From Eremothecium cymbalariae DBVPG#7215 (taxonomy: Eukaryota > Ascomycota > Saccharomycetes > Saccharomycetales > Saccharomycetaceae), in NCBI RefSeq assembly GCF_000235365.1, contig NC_016451.1, positions 186,001-250,000 of the forward strand: 64,000 nucleotides of DNA, written 5' to 3'. The translations under genes were made by a program, and so were the position numbers. Of the stretch, positions 10,727-21,310 are shown in pieces (the first letter of the stretch is position 1; each line of letters begins with the position of its first letter). Below the pieces are notes generated by a model. The model was not told the DNA's origin, did not search any database, and saw only the letters and a program-made list of their open reading frames with translations.

Positions 10727-12391
10727 ATGAAATCGTGTTTCATGTTTGTTTTAATGCTACTGCATGCATTTTCTGCCCTAGCTTTTAATATAAACTCAAA
10801 TGATAACGTTGCTGTTTATTGGGGTCAGGCATCTGCAGGAAGTCAAGAACCCTTAGCCAGTTATTGTGAATCGGAATCAGTTGATATTGTGTTACTTTCC
10901 TTCTTGTACGAGTTTCCTAATAATATTAAGCTAAACTTTGCCTCCAGTTGTGATAACGAACTCCAGAATGGAATGCAGAATTGTCCTGAACTTTCTAGGG
11001 ATATTATTAAGTGTCAGTCATTAGGAAAGAAGGTTTTTCTGTCTCTAGGCGGTGCTGTCGGAAACCATGGATTTGCAAATGACCAAGAAGCTGAGTCCTT
11101 TGCCGTTACCTTGTGGAATATGTTTGGGGAAGGAAATGGTGCTGCTAGACCATTTGGATCTGCTATCGTAGATGGCTTTGATCTTGATATTGAAAATAGG
11201 AGCTCCATTGGTTATGCTACTTTAGTGAAAACTTTAAGACAACTTGCTTCTTCAAGCTCTAAACGGTACTATATATCAGCAGCTTCGCAATGCCCTTATC
11301 CAGATGAATCCCTCGGAGATATGTTAGCCAATTCATTTATCGACTTTTTATTCATCCAGTTCTACAACAATAATTGTGCAATCGATCAAAACTTTAACTT
11401 CCCCACCTGGGTGGAGTATGCTGAAACCATCTCTCCAAACCCAGATATAAAGTTGTATATTGGCCTGCCCGCTTCTTCCACTGCTTCTGCTTCGGGATAC
11501 GTATCAGATCTGCACAAGCTAGGCTCAATAATCGTGCAAGCGGCTAAATCTCATAGTTTCGGTGGTATTATGTTGTGGGATGCCTCTCAGGGTTTTAAGA
11601 ATCAAATTAATGGCAGGAGTTACATTGACCAGATGAAATATATCTTGAGGAATGAGGTCAGCTGGCCTCACATTGCTGGTGGTAGTATAGCTATTAAATC
11701 AGCTTCTTCTGAGTGGCCCTCTAAATTTACTACGTTGTGTCCTACAGGAAAGCCGGTGTCGAAACAAGAAACTCCGACACCATCGACGACAATGAAGACC
11801 ACTATTAAGGAAGCAGCTCCAGAAACATCCGCACCAACATTCATAACCAGCGAAGCTGCTCTGGAAAAATCGAAATCAACATCATCGGTTACTACCGAAG
11901 TTGATCCTGAACCTGCCACTGCCAGTGAAGTTGCTCCAGAAAAATCGACATTAACATCAAAGACTACCTCTGAGGCCGCTCCTAAAACAACAATCATAAA
12001 AGGGTCAGATACCCCCTGTTCCAAAAATCAAAAGATTTCTAAGTCCGCTGATTTCACCAGTTCCCTGACCTCATCAACTAGTAGCGTTTCGAGACCATCA
12101 GGTGTTCTTATTATGGCATCTGACCCAGCTGCTGCTATTCCAGTCACTTTGCCAACGGCTACAGTGAAGGCATTGAATGCGCAATATGGAGCTGGTCTAT
12201 ATAATGGGAAGTATACATGTGAAGATGGAGAAATAGCCTGTTCAGCAGACGGTTCTATTGCCATCTGTAGCTATGGGACCTGGGATATAAGAGTATGTGC
12301 TGCTGGAACCACTTGCTATGCGTATTATGATACCAAAGGTCAAGTATTTACCAGTTGTAACTTCTCCAGCTTAAAGAAGGATTTCACCTAA
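10727..12391 (+). CDS. CTS1: Secreted GH18 endochitinase, Cts1 type
   Basis: A 554-residue secreted chitinase that hydrolyses chitin at the bud neck so that mother and daughter separate. A signal peptide (residues 1-20, MKSCFMFVLMLLHAFSALA) precedes the GH18 domain. The catalytic DxxDxDxE motif is DGFDLDIE with the acid/base Glu at residue 156. A Ser/Thr/Pro-rich linker (~345-470) is suited to O-mannosylation, and a six-cysteine C-terminal domain (YNGKYTCEDGEIACSADGS onward) resembles the chitin-binding module of S. cerevisiae Cts1. The frame extends upstream to a TTG, but the ATG at 10727 starts exactly at the signal peptide. A TATA box lies 95 bp upstream. Synteny fits YLR286C. Confidence 0.95.
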   Translation: MKSCFMFVLMLLHAFSALAFNINSNDNVAVYWGQASAGSQEPLASYCESESVDIVLLSFLYEFPNNIKLNFASSCDNELQNGMQNCPELSRDIIKCQSLGKKVFLSLGGAVGNHGFANDQEAESFAVTLWNMFGEGNGAARPFGSAIVDGFDLDIENRSSIGYATLVKTLRQLASSSSKRYYISAASQCPYPDESLGDMLANSFIDFLFIQFYNNNCAIDQNFNFPTWVEYAETISPNPDIKLYIGLPASSTASASGYVSDLHKLGSIIVQAAKSHSFGGIMLWDASQGFKNQINGRSYIDQMKYILRNEVSWPHIAGGSIAIKSASSEWPSKFTTLCPTGKPVSKQETPTPSTTMKTTIKEAAPETSAPTFITSEAALEKSKSTSSVTTEVDPEPATASEVAPEKSTLTSKTTSEAAPKTTIIKGSDTPCSKNQKISKSADFTSSLTSSTSSVSRPSGVLIMASDPAAAIPVTLPTATVKALNAQYGAGLYNGKYTCEDGEIACSADGSIAICSYGTWDIRVCAAGTTCYAYYDTKGQVFTSCNFSSLKKDFT

Positions 12392-12661
12392 AGACAAAAC
12401 TCTAATTAGAAACTAGCACCAATCTAATTGCATATTATGAATTATGATGTGTTGGAAAAACAGCGCACATCCTTGGGAGGGAGAGATTATATTTCCATCA
12501 GCGAAGGTCCTATACTATAATAATTATTATACTATTACTAATTGTACACATGAAAACACCAAGTGGTAAATCCAAAAAGTATAATATGACTTGTTGTATT
12601 TTTCTTTTATAACTCCTAAGAGAATATATATATATTAACAGAATAACTTCGGAGTAATTGC

Positions 12662-13486
12662 TCAAGTATCATGTATCAAGTAATAGGCATATACTCTAGA
12701 TCTGATCTCCTCAGAACCGGGATCCTGTTCAAACATTGGTCTCCAATGTGCAATCTCAATTAATTCAGACTTCAAACTATACTCTTTCGCTGTCTCAAAG
12801 AATCCAAGATCTTTCTCTAACAACCATGGCCTATGTGGAGAAAATACCACAAGTGCTTTACCGTCGTCCGCCAATAAGTCTTTAGTTGTGCGCAACAACT
12901 TATGATGTTCCGTATGGTTGAACACAAGATCGCTCAAAATTATTAAATCAAACTTATTTTGACCTCCTGGAAGATGTTTAACCAAATTAGAATAATCATT
13001 GCCCCAAATATAACCTTCAACAATGACATTCCGTTCTCCCAATTGTTTCTTAAGAAGCATACTGTCACGTGACAAACTCTCTCCCGAATAAAGTGCATGA
13101 TCCACATTATACTGCATGTTACTGATCAAATCTGCATCTGGATAATCAGTGCATACAACCTTATTCGCTCCAATTAACCCTGAAATTAACGAAGGTAATG
13201 CCCCAGCGGCCCCCAATTCCAAAACACATTTATTCTTGCATTCTTCAACATGCTTATCCAGATGTTTGGCTGTGTATATCCCAGAATTCCACAAAATATG
13301 GCCCCATAAGGGCGAAGAACCAACTAAACGTACAGCAACCTCCTTGACTTTACTCTTCGAACTTTCACTGATTTCTTCTCTGACATATTTTGTAAAATGG
13401 CATTCCGGCTGCGACCCATAAAAATCCTCCGGCTCTGCAAATAGCCCTCCAGAATCACCAATTATATCCTTCTCCTCAACATCCAT
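12662..13486 (-). CDS. EFM7: Protein methyltransferase Efm7 (Nnt1)
   Basis: This 274-residue seven-beta-strand SAM-dependent methyltransferase corresponds to S. cerevisiae YLR285W (EFM7/NNT1). That enzyme methylates the N-terminal Gly and Lys3 of eEF1A; it was earlier proposed to be a nicotinamide methyltransferase. The N-terminal LFAEPEDFY motif is characteristic of the family. The SAM-binding motif I is [13 protein letters not shown]. Motif II is the acidic [11 protein letters not shown] strand. The post-motif [20 protein letters not shown] carries the lysine-methyltransferase family D-L-V-F-N signature. It converges with the chitinase gene, repeating the YLR286-YLR285 order. Confidence 0.92.
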   Translation of the reverse strand: MDVEEKDIIGDSGGLFAEPEDFYGSQPECHFTKYVREEISESSKSKVKEVAVRLVGSSPLWGHILWNSGIYTAKHLDKHVEECKNKCVLELGAAGALPSLISGLIGANKVVCTDYPDADLISNMQYNVDHALYSGESLSRDSMLLKKQLGERNVIVEGYIWGNDYSNLVKHLPGGQNKFDLIILSDLVFNHTEHHKLLRTTKDLLADDGKALVVFSPHRPWLLEKDLGFFETAKEYSLKSELIEIAHWRPMFEQDPGSEEIRSRVYAYYLIHDT

Positions 13487-14194
13487 TGTTCCTAACCCTG
13501 CTTTATTCTCAGATATACCCCTTAAACCACTTTAATATACATATAGTCAACCAAACTAAAAACCTTTATATTCACTAAATCTCACCTCATCTCCATGGAA
13601 AACCTTCACTGAAAAATTTCAACTGACATTTAGTCCAGCAAGTCATAACGGTCCCCCCAACACCGCGACTTCTAGAACGACTTCACTTGTGGTCAAATGG
13701 GTGCTCATCCAGCTGAAGCGACATCAACTCCGTGTTTCTATCGGTATATAACAGCATTTACCCTCCCCATTGGAAGGATACAGCAATTCATCAGAAACTG
13801 AGACTGCCGGATCAATGATCACGTGATCACCATATGTACAGCTTTAAGTAATCAACAACGTTACAAGTCATCAACAACAACTTGGCCTGCTCAAGATCCT
13901 TGAAGGTTCTGTTATATGATGACTAGTGTCTAGACGTCTATAAAGCTTCCTTTTCCGTGATCCTCGGTAATAACCCTCAGTAATAACCAACTTTTTTTGT
14001 AAGGTTGCTTCACTAAGTCCGAAACATTATTTAGCAACTTTTGAGAAAGGGTGGGGTATTGAAAGATTCTCTCAAAAAACCAAACAGAGGTTAAGAAGCA
14101 AGAATATATATATAACATATACTTGTGTGTTAGTGAGCAGTGGTTCCTTCGTTGGAATTGTCATAAACAAAGCCTGCAGGTTAGGATAACAGCA
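13487..14194. promoter_or_regulatory. Divergent EFM7/ECI1 intergenic region
   Basis: 708 bp between divergent genes. The main visible element is a perfect 14-bp palindrome containing a Cbf1-type CACGTG core (TGATCACGTGATCA, 13816-13829). A short direct repeat of 'taataac' sequence occurs near 13968-13987. No ORF of substance. Confidence 0.4.
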
Positions 14195-15013
14195 ATGAGT
14201 GGTTCACCTAACCTTACATATCGGATTGAGGGATTCTCCTTCATAATTACTTTAACAAATCCCAAGAACCTGAATTCAATGGCACTTGATGATTATTTAG
14301 CATTGGCGTTGTTGGTGAGACAGGCAGAAAAGCATCCAGACACTCGTTTTACTGTGTTGCAGTCTACAGGAAGATATTTTTCCTCAGGTGGTAATATTAC
14401 GGCTTTTGCACGTGCTTCATATGCTAGGGACACATCAACATCAATCGAGGGTACTGTTGTAGGCAATATGTTGAGTCGTGTGGAATTCCTGACGAGTTGT
14501 TTCATTAATCATTCAAAGGTGTTGATAGCTTGTTTGAATGGGCCGGTGGTAGGGTTATCCGCGGCGATGGTTTTACTATGTGATATTGTATATAGTATGA
14601 ACGATCAAATTTATATGCAATTCCCATTTAGCACTTTGGGGTTATCGTCTGAGGGTGCTTTGTCTGTTTCTCTGGTTAAAAAGTTGGGGAGCGGTGTTGC
14701 CAATGAGGCGCTATTGCTTGGTACTCCGGTGAAGTATGAATATTTGAAGGGCAATGTTATCTCAAGGGATTATAAAATGAATGATGTGGAATCTTTCAAT
14801 AAAAAAGTTCTGGATGATTTGGGATCTTATGGGCAACAATGCCATGAATCTAGTTTAAAGCTTATCAAGTCATTGTTGACCAAGCCTGTTCAGGCAGAAT
14901 ACAGTCGTGCTATCGGTGATGAAATGTACAACGCTGTGGATTTGTTCGTGAAAGGATACCCTCAGGAGAGGTTTAAAGCTTTGAGTGCTAAGCTGAGAAA
15001 CTCTAAGATTTGA
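14195..15013 (+). CDS. ECI1: Peroxisomal enoyl-CoA isomerase (Eci1/Dci1 ancestor)
   Basis: A 272-residue crotonase-fold protein, single-copy counterpart of S. cerevisiae ECI1 (YLR284C) and DCI1 (YOR180C). Eci1 moves 3-enoyl double bonds to the trans-2 position so that unsaturated fatty acids can be beta-oxidised in peroxisomes. The first oxyanion-hole segment is STGRYFSSGGNITAF, the second is NGPVVGLSAAMVLLCDIVY, and MQFPFSTLGLSSEGALS holds the expected catalytic Glu region. The protein ends in Ser-Lys-Ile, a variant of the peroxisomal targeting signal SKL. A longer frame starts at a TTG; the ATG at 14195 matches the family. It converges with the YLR283W homolog. Confidence 0.9.
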   Translation: MSGSPNLTYRIEGFSFIITLTNPKNLNSMALDDYLALALLVRQAEKHPDTRFTVLQSTGRYFSSGGNITAFARASYARDTSTSIEGTVVGNMLSRVEFLTSCFINHSKVLIACLNGPVVGLSAAMVLLCDIVYSMNDQIYMQFPFSTLGLSSEGALSVSLVKKLGSGVANEALLLGTPVKYEYLKGNVISRDYKMNDVESFNKKVLDDLGSYGQQCHESSLKLIKSLLTKPVQAEYSRAIGDEMYNAVDLFVKGYPQERFKALSAKLRNSKI

Positions 15014-15212
15014 TAAGGCCAGCAGAACTTTTTAATACGCTATTATTGGATTGAGCAACGCTTGCTTCCGCTGGGAGGTCCTCTCCCTCATTATAGTATT
15101 TTTATTGTTTGCGAGTTTTATTTGTCAACTGTATACATATATATGACCATATATTGTTTTCTCCTTAATCGATGCTATGGGAGTTATACTGGATGTTTTC
15201 AAACGATCCGTG

Positions 15213-16121
15213 CTAAGTTGATTCGTCTTTGCTAATATCTATAGCGTTTCTCACGAATTGCTCGTCTGATAGTAATGGCTCTTCCAATTCTCGCTCTTCC
15301 GGCTGGATAGTATGTAGTACAACTTGCGTAGGCCTCTCATTCTCTGCAGTAGTCCTTTTGGAGATAGACACGCCACTCATTATAAGGAATACCAAAATTA
15401 AAACTGCAAACAACCCACTTCTAGTTGTGTGCCATCTTAGATTTTCAATTTCAAATTTGATTTGCCCAATAATCTTAGTACCAATCTTGTTATTACCGTC
15501 CTTCAACCGAATGCTGATATCACGATGTAGCAGTGTGTTCTCCGACTGATGATCATTGAAGTCCACACGCGAATCCTTCTTCAGGAAATTGATGATTAAC
15601 TCGTTCAACTCATCGCGGCATAGATTCAACTCCCTATTCACCTTCATCAGTTGCAGATTCTGCTCGTTTAATGCAACTTCCCGCGAATTCAGAATGGAAT
15701 ACCGTAGCTCAGATTGCGCTGCGTTGAACAAATGACTGTGATTCTCCAGCTCCATGTTCCTCAAGAACCGAGAGTTGTAGTTGTCAAAAAACTGCTCATT
15801 CAGTGTACTAAGCAGCAATTGGATTATCAGATTCGTCTGTTTCAGTGTGAACCCATTCCCAGTCAGAAGTTTATAATATTTCAGCGTATCCAACTGATTC
15901 TCCGCCGTCGTTGGTTTCATACCGTTGCTCTCCAAAATCAATTTCTCTGGTAACTTGCTAAAGAAACTGGTAACTTCATCCGAAACACCTACCGTACTAC
16001 TGTTGCTAACACTACCTGCAGCGCTAACACCACTTGGCGTACTCGCTTCAACAGGAAGCAACGCCTTGGCTGACCTCTGTAATCCTCTGCTAAAACATAC
16101 CTGTCTCGCTAATGGCAACAT
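15213..16121 (-). CDS. YLR283W homolog, mitochondrial DUF1640 membrane protein
   Basis: A 302-residue protein with a basic, Ser/Ala-rich N-terminus (MLPLARQVCFSRGLQRSAKA) suited to mitochondrial import. A middle region predicted as coiled coil (residues ~75-220, e.g. NEQNLQLMKVNRELNLCRDE) is followed by one transmembrane helix (about 240-258, GLFAVLILVFLIMSGVSI) and a short acidic tail. This layout is that of the DUF1640 family, which includes S. cerevisiae YLR283W and Fmp32 and is related to animal MCUR1; biochemical function in yeast is not established. Gene order with ECI1 and RSO55 (YLR284C-YLR283W-YLR281C) supports orthology. Confidence 0.85.
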   Translation of the reverse strand: MLPLARQVCFSRGLQRSAKALLPVEASTPSGVSAAGSVSNSSTVGVSDEVTSFFSKLPEKLILESNGMKPTTAENQLDTLKYYKLLTGNGFTLKQTNLIIQLLLSTLNEQFFDNYNSRFLRNMELENHSHLFNAAQSELRYSILNSREVALNEQNLQLMKVNRELNLCRDELNELIINFLKKDSRVDFNDHQSENTLLHRDISIRLKDGNNKIGTKIIGQIKFEIENLRWHTTRSGLFAVLILVFLIMSGVSISKRTTAENERPTQVVLHTIQPEERELEEPLLSDEQFVRNAIDISKDEST

Positions 16122-16419
16122 ATCTCCTCAATTTCTCTTTCAATCTAAGATTTACAGCCTGCCAACTGCCTCGAACCCATATACCCTTTTCTGGCCCCTC
16201 TTAACCTCTACAGATAATATAGCTACGTCGGTTGGACCTCACCAAAAGCTCCAATCTGGCTTACTGTCAAGATTGCGCTGCTTCATTTTTAAGGTACCCA
16301 GTTCTCTTTTTCAACACCACTTCAAAATTTTGTCAAAAACTTTCGAAAAGCCAAACGCCTTTAGCAGGTTTATTCACACTCCATATCTTCTACTGTATAT
16401 TGCGTAATCCTCCGGGCTT

Positions 16420-16980
16420 ATGAAGAATACTATGGTAAGACTACTAAGGAATATTACCACCACGCCATCACAACGTCTTCCCCTTCCAACTGTCACGCTA
16501 CTGTCTGTCCGTCCCCTACATGAAACAGCCCGCATAGCCATAAAGAAGAATAAATTACCTCCAAGGCCTCGTTGGGCTCCCGCGTTCGAGCAAGAAGTAG
16601 AAGAAACCTTCCTGCATGGTGGCCGTGGACCTGGTGGTCAAAAGATCAACAAATGTAATAGTAAAGTACAGCTGAAACATCTGCCGAGTGGCATCGTAGT
16701 CGAGTGCCAGGAAACCCGCAGCAGAGAGAACAATAGAAAACTGGCTCGACAAAAGCTCGCAGCTAAGATAGCTATTTGGAATAATGGGGACAAGGCCCTC
16801 GAGCGAGATCTAGCTCTTCAACAATGGGTTGCGCAGGGCAAGAGATCTAAGCACAAGAAAAGTAGGCAGAAGCATGAGCAAGCCAAGTTAGATAGTCTTG
16901 AGGACAAAAGAAACAGGTTGCTCGAGGAGGAAACTCTAATTCGCAGTATTCTATCGTCTAATTGTGACGAAACCAAGTAG
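16420..16980 (+). CDS. RSO55: Mitochondrial GGQ peptide-release-factor-like protein Rso55
   Basis: A 186-residue class I release-factor-like protein lacking a codon-recognition domain, equivalent to S. cerevisiae YLR281C (Rso55) and human C12orf65/MTRFR. The GGQ peptidyl-tRNA hydrolysis motif is at residues 72-74 within [18 protein letters not shown]. The C-terminus is strongly basic ([16 protein letters not shown]), as in ribosome-rescue factors that reach into the ribosome. The N-terminal ~35 residues look like a mitochondrial presequence ([17 protein letters not shown]). It should release stalled mitochondrial peptides. It is divergent from the YLR283W homolog with 298 bp between starts. 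Confidence 0.92.
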   Translation: MKNTMVRLLRNITTTPSQRLPLPTVTLLSVRPLHETARIAIKKNKLPPRPRWAPAFEQEVEETFLHGGRGPGGQKINKCNSKVQLKHLPSGIVVECQETRSRENNRKLARQKLAAKIAIWNNGDKALERDLALQQWVAQGKRSKHKKSRQKHEQAKLDSLEDKRNRLLEEETLIRSILSSNCDETK

Positions 16981-17875
16981 CAAGTGTATGGCATCTTCTT
17001 TGAATTCAGCAATATAACAGGTCCAAGGAACACCTTTTGATAGACAGGAAGCTAGTTTTTTTTCAATTCTTGTGCAAGCTGTAGTATACACTATTACCAT
17101 ACATACGTACATGCATGTATCTGTATATGTGTATATGTATGTATATACATGGATTTTAACAAGAATTCATGTATAGAGTGAGATACGATCTTTTGGTTAC
17201 TTCTAGAAACACGCACATAGGCTCTCTCTAACAATGGCCTAACGCTGCCCCATTATACCCCTGGTGACCCTTTCTACCCTTAAAATTACTCATGCAAATA
17301 AATGCTCGACCAACCTCTTCTATTTTAAGGTCTAAAGGTGCAATTTCCTATAAAAACCACTCCATTTCAGACTTGAAGCAGATTTGAAGATGCTCTCAAA
17401 GACTAAATAGAAGCCGCAACTGCAGCGCCGCATGATGGTCAGTAGGTGACAGAAAGATGGGTATCCCAGGACATCAGCCATGCACAGGACACAAACCCTC
17501 TCGTACGCATTTGTAGCACTACTGGAACAGGAGAGGGTGTTGGTGAAACTTTCCCGAAAAATGTCGCCTAAATATAACAAACGATGTATATAATATAGCG
17601 CAGATATATTCTTTATCCCGTTAGTTAAAGTCGAACGCACAAACACGCTTGAGAGTTACTAGAGCGTTTTAGTTTTTCTATGGAATACAGGCAAAGTAAA
17701 CTGATAACAAAGTCGAAGTTAGGTTAGGTAACAAAGTGATTCAGATTGTTTGGTATCCCTCGATATACCCATATTTTCATCTAAAACCCACTAGTCATAG
17801 ATATACTATAAGGCGAGCGTGTGTGGTGTGTGTGTGTCTGCGTGTGTGTGCCTGTCTCTCTAGTTTCAACACAAG
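16981..17875. other. Intergenic region upstream of the zinc-cluster gene
   Basis: 895 bp without a convincing gene. Alternating TACATA/TGTATG sequence occupies about 17095-17150, and a GT-rich microsatellite (about 17819-17850) ends some 25 bp before the ATG of the next gene. A 104-codon minus-strand frame (17332-17646) was not accepted. Confidence 0.4.
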
Positions 17876-20800
17876 ATGGGACGTCCTCCAAAGGAAGTTA
17901 GTCAAGAAAAGATACAGAGGTTTCAGATGGAGCTGGAGCTTGCTGGGGAGGATACGGATCTCTTGTTGAAGGATAAGAAAGGACGGTCGAGATCGTGTCT
18001 TCTTTGCCAACGGCGAAAGCAGAAATGTGATCACAAGATTCCGAGTTGCACTGCCTGTTTGAAGGCTGGAGTCAGGTGCATACAACCTGCTAAATATGGT
18101 TCGAACACCGCATCTGGGGTGCATAGTGGCAATGGTGCTGATAGTGGACCACGAGTGGCGACGGTAGGGGATAAGATCTGTAATTTGGATAACGGTGCGT
18201 ATCATAGGCAAAAGACGGACTATCATTGCCGTACCAATACTAATGATGTCAATGGGACAGGCAGTTGTGGTCTGAAAGCCGATTGCGGAACCGGTTTGGA
18301 CATGGCAAGAAGCAGAAATGTCGTTAAGCCTAGTGGTAGTATTAGTAACATTAAGAACAGAAACGCAAATGGTGGTAAGGATGAGTATACACTCTTTTTG
18401 GAAAAGAAGCTCAAATATTTAGAGAAATTGATTGACCTACCTCCTGAATCAGCATCTTATAAGAATAAGTTGGGGAAATATAAGAAGATTACTCATTTTT
18501 TGAAATCTGGAAGTGAGGAAATTGAAGAATTGATATTCTCTGAAAAGAAATTGAATAATGACTTCAAAATGGATGCTCGGATTTATCCAAATGCAAATAT
18601 AGCGGATTTCCTATCTTTTGGGAAGCAAAGGGATGATATAGACGGTAGGTTTGGGTTTGCCTCTCAATATCGACAACCAATTGATTATTCAAAATCGATT
18701 TTTGCAAAATACGAGTTACATGATTTGTTATCACATGAACCTGGAATTGGTGTTGATGAAAAATTATCCAGAGCACTTTTAGATACTTACTTTAATAGAA
18801 TACAATCCAAATATCCTTTGCTCGATGAACAAGAGATTTACAAATTTCATGAAGATTATATCACTGACAATTTATCTGAATATTCATTAAATGATTACCA
18901 TTTCTACTCTGGTAGAATGTGGATGGTCTTCAGCGTAGCTGCATGCATACATATTACCATTGGAAGATCCTTGACATTGTCTCCACATCGGTTTTTCTCG
19001 ACAGCAATTCATTATGTATCCAAATGTGGGACTGCTTTGTCGCTTTTTCAACAGTTGGAGATCTTGACGTTACTTGTGTTTTATGTCATCCGAAGGGATA
19101 AAGACTCTGTAGGTTATGATATTATCAAAGATGTTATCAATATCTCTAAGAATAAGTTATATTTGCATAAGCGGACTTCTAGTGACAATTTTGCTAGTAG
19201 GAAGAAGTTGAGGTTATTTTGGTCCGTTTACCTCCTTGAACGAATGATCTGTGTTTCCATTGGCAAACCTTATACCATCAGTGAATCCGAAATTGAACTT
19301 CCCATTTTCAGCGAGACTACTGTTAAAGCAGATGGTAGTGAAAGCTATGTTGGTAATATTTGCGGTAATCATTGTATTGACCAGGTGTTACAACTACGTC
19401 GTATCGAGTCTCGGTTTGTCGAAACATTACAAATCATTCCACAAACTGGCGAAGAACACCGAGGTGCTTCGCAATTTCCAACTAGGGGCAAGCTAACCGA
19501 ACAGTTATCTATTTTGAGAAGTTTTTTCCATGAATTAGAAATATGGAAATTCAAGTTCTGTGATACACAAGCCCGTAATATTGAGAATGAAACTTTGAAA
19601 CTAAACTATTATCTTTCTGTAAGGCTTTTAATTCAACCTTATTTGGAGCTCTTGGAACCTGAGGATCGTTTATTTCGTGAGTGTCAAGCTGCTGCCGGAC
19701 ATATATGTCAGCTTTATAAATTCTACCATCAGACATCTGTGTCCGTACATTCTACATTATCAATTCACTCTATTTTTGGTGCAGGTGTCACTTTGATATA
19801 TTGTATGTGGTTGACTAGGAATGGAGATGAAGAAAGTCGCAGGAATTTCGTTGATGCATCCAGGCACACAAAAAAACCATTGTTCAATGCTTCTTTGTTT
19901 TCTACTATGGATGGTTTACGTGCATGCTCCGTTTGTTTGTATGTTATGGCAGAGAAATCTAAATTTGCAGTTAAATTGAGAGATATTTTTGATCAGTTAA
20001 TGAATGCTACCACTGCAAATTTGACTGAAAGCTATGGTCCCGATTCCAGTGAACTGGTATATGTTACCAATTCTAACAACACTAGCCGTAGGGATCATTT
20101 AAATCCAATTAGTGTTGGTCTAAGAGCTGAACTTGGTGAAAATGGTTCTGAGATCAGGTCTGCTACTAGTGAAAGAGCATTTTGCAAGCTTTCAGACAAT
20201 GAGAATATGGGATTTATGGGTAATACCCAGTCCCATCCGAATAAGAAAGATAGGATGAATAAAATAAAACATAGTCCAATGCTTATGGCTCAAGTTCCAA
20301 AGTCGTTGCCTCATTTATTGGCTAGTATCACTAACGATATGCGAGATTTAATTCCTGATGGTACTGCTGTTTCATCTTCAGAGGTTTCAGATTCAAAAAG
20401 ACAGAAAACTGAACCCAGAGATCGAACACAACTGGAGCTAAGTAACTCTTCAAATGTATTTTTAGAGAGTTGCAAGGAATCTCAATACGTTACACGAAAG
20501 ACTGCAAATACTGCAGATTCAGATTGGAGGATGTTTCAACAGCAGGCTTTGTCTCAGCAACAATACGCCCAACAAACATTACAGGCGTATCTATCCTCCC
20601 TGAACCGTAGGAACAACGTTCCGTCTACTGTGTCTGATGTTATAGACACTCATGAGCAGCAGCAGCAGCAACAACAACAACCCATTTGCATTAATGCCTC
20701 TGGAATAGTACTTTTTGATGTAAGATCTGGACTATCGTCAACCGCAAACTCAGCCCCGCCATCTAATGCTGCGCATGTTTCTGCCTATGGCAGTCTTCAT

Positions 20801-21310
20801 GACGTTCTTCAAGGTATGGACCTGAACTCTATGAACCATTGCAGCCAATCAAATTCTATTATCCCTAACGTACTTCTGGGCACACTAGGAGCAGGATCTC
20901 CTTTCGCTGTCTCCAATGGAGACATATGTCTCAGTAATAATACGCAGAATATGATAAACAACATTTCTACCTGGAGTAACAACTCCACCATCGATTTCTT
21001 GAATAGCAATCGAGACACCTTTCTTTCAGATCAGCAGCCGCAGCCAACTGCCAACGTATGCTCTCATCCAAGTTCACACTTTTTAAACAATCACCATAAA
21101 CTATACACAGTTCCAAATAGAGATAATAACCCACATATTTCTGCAACCAGCCAATGGAAAGTGCCATTCGTCTTCCCACCGCAGTCTCATGGAAGTGGCT
21201 CTCTGGCTCCTGGCCAGCAAACTCCAACCCAGAATACCTTAGACGCATTTTGGACTGTTCCCATGGAAGATTTCTGGGCATCCGCAGATTACTATGGATT
21301 TCTGACATGA
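17876..21310 (+). CDS. Zn2Cys6 transcription factor, YLR278C type
   Basis: A 1144-residue fungal zinc-cluster regulator. The DNA-binding cluster is C41-x2-C44-x6-C51-x6-C58-x2-C61-x6-C68 (CLLCQRRKQKC then CTACLKAGVRC). It is followed by a linker and dimerisation helix (residues ~165-200, EYTLFLEKKLKYLEKL). The fungal-specific regulatory domain spans about residues 290-700 (DTYFNRIQSKYPLLDEQEIY, then the GKPYTISESEIELP signature). The C-terminal ~350 residues are low in complexity, with a poly-Gln run (20656-20681), and probably form the activation region. Its place between RSO55 (YLR281C) and YSH1 (YLR277C) points to YLR278C, a nuclear protein of unknown targets. Target genes cannot be inferred here. 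Confidence 0.88.
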   Translation: MGRPPKEVSQEKIQRFQMELELAGEDTDLLLKDKKGRSRSCLLCQRRKQKCDHKIPSCTACLKAGVRCIQPAKYGSNTASGVHSGNGADSGPRVATVGDKICNLDNGAYHRQKTDYHCRTNTNDVNGTGSCGLKADCGTGLDMARSRNVVKPSGSISNIKNRNANGGKDEYTLFLEKKLKYLEKLIDLPPESASYKNKLGKYKKITHFLKSGSEEIEELIFSEKKLNNDFKMDARIYPNANIADFLSFGKQRDDIDGRFGFASQYRQPIDYSKSIFAKYELHDLLSHEPGIGVDEKLSRALLDTYFNRIQSKYPLLDEQEIYKFHEDYITDNLSEYSLNDYHFYSGRMWMVFSVAACIHITIGRSLTLSPHRFFSTAIHYVSKCGTALSLFQQLEILTLLVFYVIRRDKDSVGYDIIKDVINISKNKLYLHKRTSSDNFASRKKLRLFWSVYLLERMICVSIGKPYTISESEIELPIFSETTVKADGSESYVGNICGNHCIDQVLQLRRIESRFVETLQIIPQTGEEHRGASQFPTRGKLTEQLSILRSFFHELEIWKFKFCDTQARNIENETLKLNYYLSVRLLIQPYLELLEPEDRLFRECQAAAGHICQLYKFYHQTSVSVHSTLSIHSIFGAGVTLIYCMWLTRNGDEESRRNFVDASRHTKKPLFNASLFSTMDGLRACSVCLYVMAEKSKFAVKLRDIFDQLMNATTANLTESYGPDSSELVYVTNSNNTSRRDHLNPISVGLRAELGENGSEIRSATSERAFCKLSDNENMGFMGNTQSHPNKKDRMNKIKHSPMLMAQVPKSLPHLLASITNDMRDLIPDGTAVSSSEVSDSKRQKTEPRDRTQLELSNSSNVFLESCKESQYVTRKTANTADSDWRMFQQQALSQQQYAQQTLQAYLSSLNRRNNVPSTVSDVIDTHEQQQQQQQQPICINASGIVLFDVRSGLSSTANSAPPSNAAHVSAYGSLHDVLQGMDLNSMNHCSQSNSIIPNVLLGTLGAGSPFAVSNGDICLSNNTQNMINNISTWSNNSTIDFLNSNRDTFLSDQQPQPTANVCSHPSSHFLNNHHKLYTVPNRDNNPHISATSQWKVPFVFPPQSHGSGSLAPGQQTPTQNTLDAFWTVPMEDFWASADYYGFLT

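Noticed and set aside
15925..16407. 160-residue + strand frame over the YLR283W start and RSO55 promoter
   Set aside because: Its first part is antisense to the YLR283W homolog, and the rest is unordered Ser/Leu/Phe-rich sequence typical of AT-rich spacer.
17332..17646. 104-residue minus-strand frame with several cysteines
   Set aside because: No recognisable domain, no ordered hydrophobic pattern and no syntenic gene expected here. Length is within chance for an 895-bp spacer.
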